Source: Caenorhabditis elegans | Lineage: Eukaryota > Nematoda > Chromadorea > Rhabditida > Rhabditidae | NCBI RefSeq assembly: GCF_000002985.6 | Contig: NC_003282.8 | Coordinates: 13,454,001 to 13,518,000, forward strand | DNA: 64,000 nt | Direction: 5' to 3' | In this document: positions 35,901-47,900 of the stretch, piece by piece | Layout: each line of letters begins with the position of its first letter | How positions within the stretch are numbered: the first letter of the stretch is position 1 | Position numbers and translations under genes: made by a program | The notes under the pieces: generated by a model | The model's input: only the letters and a program-made list of their open reading frames with translations | The model's database searches: none | Told to the model about the DNA's origin: nothing

Positions 35901-38900
35901 TCTGTTAGAGGTAAGTTGAATTGACATCTGCAAATTTAATTAATTTGGAGACTGTTTCTTCGTAAATCTTCAAAGTTGGAATGCCAAAATCTGAGAAATA
36001 TTTTCAAATCACTTCAAATTTTCTCCTGATTCCGAATATCTAAATGAAAAATTTCAAAAAAAATTTCCCTGATTTTATATTTCAGCTTGAAATCGCTTGT
36101 ACGCCTATGAGATTTTTCAAACACCGAATTTTCGCGCCAGAGACGCCATGTGTCGATTTACGAGATTTGTGTAGATTTACGAGATTTTTTATCTTTATCG
36201 GATACTGATTTCCGTTTTTCAACGAGTTTTCTTCATTTTCGTTGGTTTTGTTTCAGGTATTTTTAAACTCAATTAAACATTATATTATCAAAAAACCAAG
36301 AAGCTTAGATCACAACTCAACGGAAAATTCAAATATATGCTTTTCCCGACTGAAAATAGAAAATTTTGTTAGTATAATATGATGTTCAATCGAGTTTTAA
36401 AAAACACATTTTCAAAAAAAACTTAAACAAAACTGACGAAAATAAAGGAAACTCGTTGAAAAACGGAAATCGGCAAGATTGAATTTTTTTTTTCAAGTTG
36501 AAATATAGAATCAGGGAAATTTTTTTGAATTTTTTCATTGAGATATTCGGAATCTGGGGAAAATTTGAAGTCATTTAAAAATATTTCCCACATTTCGGTA
36601 CTCCATTTTTAATCTAACTGAAAAATTCACTAATTTGGAATTTTGCCACAATTTTCTGGAGTGAAAATTGTATACAGTGTTAAAACTGTTGATGAAAAAA
36701 CAAAAAGAAAAAAAACATGTTTTGATTTGTTTTAAACGTTTTTTATCGCATTTGCCAAATTTTATGAAAAATTTATTAATAAAATTTTTTCATTTGGCCC
36801 TTGCTCTATTCTTTAGACTTTTTAATTATTTATCTTATTAACATATTCTTCATAATTCCATAGCGTCCTGGAATTTATTTTGAATGTTCATTTTACTTTC
36901 GAAGGCACTATTCATCAGTCAGTATTCCACGAGCTTCTGCTATAAATCTTCTCCACATCTGGAACAAATATTCAACTAACTATACAAGTTCTACTACAAT
37001 CACGAGTAATATTGTTTTCCCTCCATGTATGAAACCTCTCAAAGGTACACTGTCTTCCCCCATTTCCTTTTCAAGTTTTCAGTACCTATTCCCCTTCTCC
37101 TCCTCTACCCCTCTTCTTCTTGTTCAATTTTCAGCTTATAATTCTCGGAATACTTCTTTTCATGTATTTCCCGATATCATGCCGAGTACTCTCATACAAA
37201 TCCGCGATCCTAATCTATATTCCGACATAATTTAAGGTCATCTTTGTCTTCTTCTTCACATCCGCTCATCATATATTACACATGCAATTCCCGGGCACCC
37301 CATGTTTCCTCGGGCATCAGATCAATTGATGGTCTGCGCTCTCTTTGAAATTCATTGTATTTCTCTGTAGTTGGCACTTCATATAAACGCTTCATCATGC
37401 TCCCCCGAGCCCGTTTTTTTGGGATTTTTGCACAAAATTTTCAATCAATAGCATGTAACAAAGTTTTATCTCATCTTCCGATCACCGGCACTCATTTTTC
37501 GTATCTAGAGGTATCTATAGGTAGAGGTAGAGGTAGACGTATCTATACTCCCTAATTATATGAAAAGTGTCCTAATGTTGCTAACTGTAAAGTTGAAATA
37601 ACTTGAAAAAATTCTACTTTTTATAATTTTAGTCTTATATGAAAAACTTGAATTTTTTCAACTTTTACCCCATTCCCGTATCAATTCTCGTGTACTCCCC
37701 GAGGATAAAGAATATTCTTTATTTTGAATATTTTTGAAAGCATTCAAACCGCTATTCAATGCTCTTATTTATATTTTCATGTTCCAGTTGAAAATCAATG
37801 AAGAAAAACTACAAATTCCAATCTCTAATGTATAAACACGTCGTGTCAGGCTGTCCCACTACGTTTTGATCTACAAAAAATGCGGGAATTTTTTGTCCAA
37901 AAATATGTGACATCAACACGTTCTTGTGAAATCCGTGGAGAACTCTGCGTCTCATCTCTCGCATTTTCTGTAGATTTACATGTAGATCAACGTAGATCAA
38001 TTCAAAATGAGACAGTCTGATACCACGTGTATAAAAATTGACAGTTTCAATGTCAAAATCGAGAAAAATTTGCGAATATTGTCCGAAATCTAGAATTTCA
38101 GCATAATCCTTTTCCTCGAGGAGTACATGAGCTACGTAAATCGACACACGGTCGTGCCTTGACGATTTTACGACTATTTTCCATTTTCAAATATAAGAGA
38201 ATTTCAAACAGAGGTGGGCGGCAATTGCCGTTTGGCAAATTGGCAAATTGCAGGTTTGCCGATTTGCCGGTAATTTTCAATTCCGGCAGTTTGCCAAAAA
38301 TTTCAATTCCGACAATTTGCCGATTTGCCGGAAATTTTAAGTTCCGGCATTTTGCCAATATGCCGGAAATTTTCAATTCCGACCATTTGCCGGTTTGCCG
38401 ATTTGCCGGCAATTTGTCAATTTGCCGAAAAAACAACGTTTGCCGCCCACCCCTGTTTTGAAAGTCCATGTCCATCTGTATTACTACGAATTATTTTGGC
38501 ATTATTTCCCGATTCACTACTTTCTTTTGAGAAACTAAAAACCAACAACTTATTTCTTCCAACTATTCAGATGAATTCTCAAAATTCTCAAAAATCCTCT
38601 TCCTTCGACGATTTTGCTGGCCAAGTAGTGATCTACACAGAAATTGGAAATTCGAAATGTGCAAAGGGACGAGATCTTCTACATCGAGAGGGCATTCCAT
38701 ACACAGATGTTTCTCTTGATTCATTTCCTCAGGTGAGTGATTGAGAGAGATGACGAAGCAACAATGAGCAGTCAATAGAATAAAAAACAATTGAAAACTG
38801 TTATTTGAAGGAGACAAAATATTTCCTTTTCAGCATTCACAAGAAATATTCGATAGAACGGGAACCGACGTGCTTCCACAAATATTCTTCAACAACATCT

Positions 38901-41900
38901 ATATTGGTCACGAAACGGACCTGGAGAGAGTGGTAAGGCATTTGTTTAAACATCCCAAGCTTTTTTTTTTTGAATTCTGTATAGACCCAAAATGTGCTCT
39001 AATGAATGAATTTCGTAATGAACTTTCTCAAAAATAAATAAAAAATTTTTATGGCGGCACGAAATTCCGAAAAAAGCACCCTGATTTTGGCCATTTTTCC
39101 GTGTCGCATCTGTCCGAAGTTGGCTTTTTTTGGAATTATCATCCTTTATTGCATTTTTTGGTAGTTTATCTCATTTAAATTCATCGATAAAGGTAGATTT
39201 AAAGCCGATAATTTTTGGTTACCTATCGGCTTTAAATGCACCTTAATCAACTAATTTATATGAGATAAACTACCAAAATATGCAATAAAGGATGATAATT
39301 CCAAAAAGTCAACTTCGGACGGATGCGACACGGAAAAATGGCAAAAGTCGATATTTTAGAAAAAGCAGTGTAATTTTTTCGAAATTTTGAAGAGCCATAA
39401 AAAATTTTTGCAAATTTTTAAAGAAATTTCATTACGAAATTCGTTCATTTGAGCCCATTTTGGGCCTAAAAAACCAAGAAAGGGGCGAAGTTCAGACTTC
39501 GCCCACATCTTTTTTTGTGCTCAGCGGAATTTTACGTAATTTCTTTCAACAAGTTATTACTGATATGCCACCTTTCAAACACTTTTCCTACAGATCGGTG
39601 AGACCAACAAGTGGGAGAGCCTCGTCGAGCACGTTCGCCGCGAAAAGTGCACCAACGGCGGACCGATAGTTCCACACCCGATGAACGCCATCGGTTTCGA
39701 GGAATACGAGACCGAGAACAACAATAAATGTTGTGATGAGGTGTTGTGGGTTCCCGACGAGTACAGCAAACTGGTTCGAGACATGAAGAATGCGCAACTC
39801 ATCAAAAATAATCGCGTCAGTCATCTCCCTCTCTCTCTCTGTCTCTTTTAAAAGAGAAACTACCATTTTATCGACCAATTGATTGGTGTTACAGGTCAAA
39901 TTAAAAGTGTATCGAAACTCGTTCAAAGGCGAGGAGCTTGTCGAGTGGCTCATGCGGCAGAAAGGAATAAGTAAGTGTTGAAGGACAATGTTTTATGAAC
40001 AATCAAACCGGAAACTGCACACATAAACTTGCTGAAATCGCCAAAGCGATTCTCTTTCTTTCTTCAAACTTTTCTTCAAAACGTCCTTGAGACTTTCTTT
40101 GCCTTTTCAATTTTCTATCAAAAGTTCATAGGTCAAATCAGAGGTGGGCGGCAATTGTCGTTCGGCAAATTGATTTGTCGACAAATTCGGCAAATTACGG
40201 ATTTGCCGGAAATTTTCAATTCCGGCAATTTGCCGATTTGCCGGAAATTTTCAATTCCGGCAAATTGCCGATTTGCCGGAAATTTTCAACTCCGGCAATT
40301 TGCCAGTTTTGCCGATTTGCCGGAAATTTTCAATTCCGGCAATTTGCCGATTTGCCGGAATTTGTCAATTCAGGCAATTTGCCGATTTATCGGAATTTGT
40401 CAATTCCGACAATTTGCCAATTTGCCGGAAATTTTCAATTCCTGCAATTTGCCAACTCACCGGAATTTTTCAATTCCGGCAATTTGCCAACTCACCGGAA
40501 AATTTCAATTCCGGAAATTTACCAATTTGCCGATTTGCCGGAAAAAATCGTTTGCCGCCTATCCCTGGGTCAAATACAGTTCCAAAACACACCAATCAGA
40601 AATGTTATCAATTAGCCTTCCCATTTTTTGTACCCCCTCCGTCACTGGGAAATAGAAAAAGGAAAAAGAAAGAAAGAAAGAGAGAACAAATCAGTTCAAA
40701 TCATTCAACTTGACTTGCTTGGTCTCTCCATCATCTTTTCTGATATTTCCTATATTTCTTTTTCAACTGAAAATGGACCCAACACGTCGTCAAAACTCCC
40801 AGAAAAAGAGCTCAAGCCGTCTTGATAACATTGATCGTTTCATTCTCGAGCAACTTGCTCAACGATCATGGGAGTACGAGTCGGATCCCGAGGGAACTGA
40901 ATGGAATGAGCTTTGCTTTGATGACTCGATAGCCACGCCATTCTACAAGAACACCTTTTTCGGTATAATTTTCTTCGAGGGGGGTTTAGCATGTGAATAC
41001 TATGAATACTAGGCGACACGACGGTATTTGCATACGCAATGCCAAAGACCCCAACTTTCGGAAAAAATAAACAATGGAACGTGTGTGTCACACCGTCTTT
41101 CTTCTCTTCTATTCAACCACTCTTCTACTGAATTCGTTTGCAGAACGGAGCGAAGCGCTCGAAATCGGCCAAGAATTAATCGATCGGCACGTTGGACAAC
41201 AAACGTCGAAGGAGTCTGGCATGACATTCAGCCCGGACAGGTTGGCCAAAAAAATTGATGGTGACAAAAACATATTTGGTGGTTGTAGGTACTATCAACT
41301 GGTCGAAGATGACGAAAACAAGCCACTGAATGCAGGGGAAGATGATGGGGACAAAAAACAGAGTTTTCCGGTAGCAGAGTGTAATGAGAAATTCAGCAAG
41401 CTGCTCAAGCCGATCTTCAATGATATTCTCACAGATGACAATCAGGTTTCGAGAACCAGCTTGTTGAAATTCAAAATTTTCCAATTTTCAATTTTCAGTC
41501 CATCATCTACGGCGGACTATCCACAAATGACAATTTCACTCGATATCTTCAATTTTCCCGAGAACTGAACCATGTAACATTCGAAGGATCCACCTCTGAT
41601 GACCGTCTAACATTTTTCATTAACGTCTACAATATGATGCTGATTCATATTACACTAAAACACGGTCCGCCAATCGGTATTTGGCAGAGACGGAAGGTCA
41701 ATATAAATGAAAATAGCAAAAAAGATATGATCTAGAAAACTTTCAGCTTGTGAATGGAACATATTACTTGATTGGTGGCCATCGGTATGCGTTACATTCT
41801 ATTATAAATGGTATTCTTCGTGGAAACAAGAAAGGTCCCGGAATGTTATGGAAAGCGTTCGGGAAACAAGATGCAAGACTTCCAATCTCTTTAGCTGTCT

Positions 41901-44900
41901 GTGATCCGTTGATCTACTTCTCGCTGTGTTCAGGATCGAAGACGACACCTCCATTAAGAGTTTATCATTCGAAGGTGACTGAATTTTTCGTTAAAAAATT
42001 GGCCACTTCTAGTAACAGAATTTGAGTGAATTATACTCGAAAAACATAGAAAATTTTAAGAAACTTCAAGTTTTGAATATGTGACACTATAGCGTTGAAA
42101 ACTACTTTCATGTGGCTTATCACGTTAGAAGAGAAGTATATAATCCATTTTAGACATTTCAAAAATATTGAGTTTCAACAATTTTACACCTCGTTTTGTG
42201 TGAGGAAATTCAGGAAATTCAAGTCAAGAAACTTCTTAAATTTCCTCACACAAAATGAGGTGTAAAATTGTTGAAACTCAATATTTTTGAAATATCTAAA
42301 ATGGATTAGATACTTCTCTTTTAACTTTATAAGCCACATGAAAGTAGTGTTCAACGCTATAGTGTCACATACTCAAAACTTGAAATTTCTTGAAATTTTC
42401 TTTAAACGCAAATGCCCACCCCTGATTGAGACGTCTTGAAAATTTTTAACAAAGAATAATTAATGTGGCTTAAAAGCTTTGAAAAATGCTTCTTTTCAGC
42501 TAAAATAAGTTTTTTTTTCAAAACTCTGAACCTCCAACCATTTGAACCTCTGAACTTTTTTTTTGAAAATGTTCTAGACTTTTCATTTCAAAATTCGGTA
42601 GTTTTGGGTTATTTCGAGTCTAACTTCAAATTTCGCTGATAAAAGAGGGAGGCTATACTCAAAATTGATAAAATACCCAATTCTGCCTAAATAACTATCA
42701 AAATTTCAGTCTATCCACCAAGAAATGCGTGAAAACGCCCGTCAAACCCTGCTCAGAGGCGACAAGTTCCTGCGAGTCGATATGAAGAAAAATGTGATCC
42801 ACTTGGGAAAAACGTTCAAATGGTTTTCCGACGATTTCGGTGGATCAACCGAGAAGATCCTCCAATGGATTCTAGACGTGTTGGATACGAATGAAAGTGA
42901 CAAAAAACACAATTTACAAAAACTTTTCTTCACGGGAGAGTATTCTATCGAGTATATTCCATATGATTGGTCGACGAATGGGCGAATGGATGAGAAGGAA
43001 CGAGAAGATATTGATGGTGGTGGTGGTGGAGGTGGAGATGTACGGAGAACAAAAACTATTGAATGACATAAATCTATGACATAATTTGATTAACTTGTAC
43101 ATATCGATTTCTTATTTGGATATTAAAATGTTGTGTTTTCTAACTGGTTGTGGTGGTTTTGCACTGCAAAATCCAAATTTCACGGAGGATTTTTAAAAAT
43201 TAGACATGTAGGAACAACTTTCGCTAATTTTTCCCTATTAAAATGAAAATCTCATATTTCTTGGGTGTTTCAGATAAAAATTGGAGTAATTCCAGTTCAC
43301 TGAAACTACTGAAAACGAGAATTCGACATTCAGCGAGTTTTTCAGTATTTTTTCCATTAAAAATTTTTTTTTTTCAAATTTGAAGGGGATTTTTTTCATA
43401 TTAATAGGTATATTTTCTAATTGAAAGGGGTTTTTTTTAATTTAATCGGTTTTTTAAATTCATCTGTGAAGGGGTTTTTTTTTTCAAATGTATAGGTGTT
43501 TTTTTACTTTAAAGGGTTTTTGTCTGAAAAATAGCGTTTTTTGTAAAATTAAACGGTTTTTTCTTATGTAAAGGGCATTTTTCTAAATTTGAATGGTTTT
43601 TTTTTCAAATTTGAAGGGGATTTTTTCATATTAAAAGGTATTTTTCCATATATAAAGGAATTTTTTTTACACATTTAATAGGCTTTTTTTCTAATTTAAA
43701 ATAGTTTTCTATGGATAAAACCCTTAAAAAATTGAAATTTCAATTTTTTTTTCAAAAATCCCTACCTAAAAGCGTCACTTCGATGTCTGGCATCAAGATC
43801 TCGTTTCAAAAACGATGCTTTCGTCTTTACAGTCCTTCTGTGCTCACTTTCCATGAGCATTTTTCGGCGGAGAGCACTGTCCTCGCAGAATCCTTCTTCT
43901 TCTATTAGCCTGGAATTTTTTTGATTTTTATATAATTTTTTTTTTCAAAAATCACGAACTGTTTCATTGCGATATTTGCAAGTTGTGATGCGAGTTGAAA
44001 TGTTTCCTCAAAATTCAGGAACATTGAAAAACTGAATTTTTTGTCTTCTTTCGTTACGACGAGAATGCTTTGTGGGAAGAGAATCGACGAAACTCGCTCC
44101 AATCTCTGAAATTTATGCATTTTATGATTTTTTGTAAAAATTTCTTAAAAATAGAGTAGATTCTGCGGGGGATTCGGTCTAAAAATTACAGCATTTTTCT
44201 AAATTTTTGTGATTATTTTTTCCAATTTTGCAACAATAAAATGTTTTGTTTAATTTAATTTTTTGGTGGTTCTGATCCGAAATTTTCGATTATTTTTTTA
44301 ACAATTAAAAAAATAGTGTCGAATGTGAAAAATGGTTTTTTTTTTTGAAAAAAAATAGAGAAACGACCGAAAATGCAATTTTTTCCAAAAAAAAATTGAA
44401 GCATCGAAAAAATACGAACATTTGTCGATTTTGATAAGAAAAAATAGTTTTTTTTTGAAAATTAATTTTTTTTACCTTTCCAGGGCGATTTTTCTACAAC
44501 ACACCACAATATCAGTCCATTTCAGCTAAATTTTATGATTTTTTGTAAAAATTTCTTAAAAATAGAGTAGATTCTGCGGGGGTTTCGGTCTAAAAATTAC
44601 AGAATTTTTCTAAATTTTTGTGATTATTTTTTTCAATTTTGCAACAAAAAAAATGTTTTGTTTAAATTAATTTTTGGTGGTTCTCATCGGAATTTTTCGA
44701 TTTATTTTTGAAAAATATCAAAAAAAAATATAGAGAAACAACCAAAAATTATTGAAAATTCGATTTTTCTTCCAAAAAAAAAATCGAAAATCCGCAAAAC
44801 TCGTAGTTCGAAAGTTAATTTGTCAATGTCTCAGAATTTTTTTTGTTAAACCCTCAAAATTGGTTTTAAAAACTATAAATTAACCTTAATTAATAATTTT

Positions 44901-47900
44901 TCTGTGAAAAATTTCAAAAAAAAAATCCAATTATTTTGAAAATTGATGAATTTGTCGATTTTATAAGAAAAATCCGTTTTTTTTTTTGAAAATTAATTGT
45001 TTTTAAACTTTTCCAGTGCGATTTTTTTCTAAAACAAACCACAATATCCGTCCATTTCAGCTTAATTTTCGTTTCATTTCCCATCATAAAAGCGTGAAAA
45101 CACAGAAAATTGACAGAAAGGAACAAATCTCCTTGAGCCGGAACTTTTCCCTTCCACAGGCAACATTTGTAGTCTGAAAATTAAATTTTTTGAGATGATC
45201 TTCGGTTTTCTAGGCTTATTGGCTTACAATTAACAAGCTTCTCGTCAGGAGGAATTGAAAATGATTTATGGAATTTCTCAAGGCACGATCGTGTGGAAAC
45301 CGAGTCGAGTTCTTCTGAAAAAATTGAGATTTTTGCTTTAATAGACTAATTTCTCAAAAATTTCGAATAAAAATGAATAAATTTAACTTGAATTTTCAAT
45401 TTTTGCCAACATCCAGTGGTCGGAAATTAGTTTTTAATGAATTTTAACCCTAAATTGTACATTTTTGTTGCCTTTCCCGCATTTTAATATTAATTTAGGT
45501 GCATTTTCAGTCAATTATGATTTTTTTAAAGCTTAAATAGACGAAATCTTGCCTCAAACGGTCTAAATTCTAATTTCTAATTTGCTAAAACCTGAAATTT
45601 CGTTCACTTATCTTTGTTGCAGGAACTGGAATCCAGTTTTCATCGAATTATCACCCTTTTTGCATATTTTTGTCATTTATCTCGCACTAATTCGTTGATT
45701 TAGGCACATTTTCCGTCGAAAAGCGCCAAAATGACGAAAATTGGCCAAAATCATCGAATCTACACGAAATAAACGACTAGAATATGCAATAAAGTGTAAT
45801 AACTTGATAGAAACTGTGCTCCAGCTGGTGCAACAAAAAAATTGGCGAAATTTGAATTTTGACGTGCCATAAAATATTTTTAAGGCAATTTTCGAGGTTT
45901 AATTATGAATTTCGGTCAATTCGGGCCAGTTTTAGACAAATTTCGGCGAAAACTGGAGAAAAAACGAGACCCGAAGAACTCGGGGGATGTCCAATTGGGG
46001 GGATTACCAACTCGGGGGATTGGCCTCGCCCACAGAACCGTGGCCAGCAATACGCCCATTTCTGCAACTGCCGCACGGTTTTAAAATTATTTTTTCTTGT
46101 TAATTCTCGCTCTATTGAGAAAAATACGGTTTTAAAACTGTATTTTTCTCAATAGAGCGAGAATTAACAAGAAAAAATAATTTTAAAACCGTGCGGCAGT
46201 TGCAGAAATGGGCGTATTGCAGGTTTTAAAACTGTATTTTTCTCAATAGAGCGAGAATTAACAAGAAAAAATAATTTTAAAACCGTGCGGCAGTTGCAGA
46301 AATGGGCGTATTGCAAGCCACGGTTCTGTGGGTGGGGCCAATCCCCCGAGTTGGTAATCCCCCCAATTGGACATCCCCCGAGTTCTTCGGGTCTAGAAAA
46401 ACCGGTGAAAAACCGTCAAATAGCAAAAAATGACTCTCGTAAATCTAAACAAGCACTCTTTGTTTAGCGCGGAGTGTCGTTGCGCGGCAACATTTGCCGT
46501 TTGAAAAATCTCATGGGGAACCAAATTAAAATCGCAATTTCACGCTGAAGGGAAATTTTTTCGAATTTTTTCACTTTGATATTCGGAATCAGGGGAAACT
46601 TTGGAGTCATTTAAAAATATTTCTCAGATTTCGCAAAAAACGCATGTTGAGTTTAAATATGCCTAAATTAACATGAAAATTACGGGAAAAAATACCACAT
46701 TAAGCAGCAATTTACTAAAAACTGATAACCGATAACTGCAAATTGACAAAATTGAATATTTTAGCTAATTTTTCAGTTTTTTGTGTCACTTTTTCTCAAA
46801 ATATCGCATCCTTTTTACCTGAATAAGGTGAAACTACTTCTTCTGAATTATTAGCTAAACTTTCTACTTTCGTAGTAACATATCTTCGGACATCTTTCTC
46901 GAATTGAAGGGGTTCTGAAATAAAAAAGTGTCTTATAAATAATTGTTTTTCTCCAATCAAGTATCCAATTAACCTATCGCCGGAACAAAATGTTGTAGAA
47001 CATGATTCCAGTGTTCTTCAATTTCTTTTTCCTCTACAGCTACTGCTAGCACAATCGAAATGTGTACATCTTCATCATCAAAATCGTAAATTATTCGGTA
47101 TGGAGGGGGTCTCGTGTCGAAAACCGAATCGATTGTTGCAACGATAAGAGACGAAAAGCCACGTGTTCCGTGTCCTTTTCGACGTTGGAGTTGGAAGTAT
47201 TTGCTGGCTTTCTCGCATGACCTGGAATTTTGAAAAGATAAAGAATTTATTTTTTGTACGGAATAATTTAAATGGGGGGAGTAGAGTTTGTGGGTTTTTT
47301 CCTTAAAGGTGCACCACGTGGTACCAGGCTGTCCCATTACGGTTTGATCTACAAAAAATGCGGGAATTTTTTGACAAAAAAACTGTGACGTCAGCACGTT
47401 CTTAACCATGCAAAATAAGTTGAGAACTCTGTGTCTCTTCTCCCGCATTTTTCGGAGATCAAACCGAAAAGAGACATCCTGACACCACCTTCAGGTGGAG
47501 CACCGAAACTTGAAATTTTGCTTTTTTAAACCAAAAATGTCCCAAAACTACCGAATATCGACACAAGACGTTTTGAAAATTTCTCAAAAAAAAGTTATGG
47601 CGATTCAAAGTTCTGGAAAAAAGGCTAATATAGCTAAAATCACAATTTTTTCCAACTTCTCGGTGTCGCAGCGTCTGGAACTAAATTTTTATTCAATTAT
47701 CACTTTTTAATAAATATTGTGGTCTTTTATTAGGCGTTTATTCGTTGATTTAAGTACACTTTCGGTCAGTTGGGCACAGAAATGCCCGAAAATGTACTTT
47801 AATCAACGAATAAACTTCTAATAAAATCCAGACCTTTGAGCCACCATAACTTTTTTAAAAGAAATTTTCAAAATGTCTCATTACGAAATTCGGTAGTTTT

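Noticed and set aside
43957..43965. CTGTTTCA motif as a possible 21U-RNA (piRNA) promoter, since I place the window on chromosome IV
   Set aside because: I saw it clearly only here and at about 55281 (reverse), both in or beside coding exons and without the AT-rich context or a convincing downstream start. A motif scan with the full matrix would decide.
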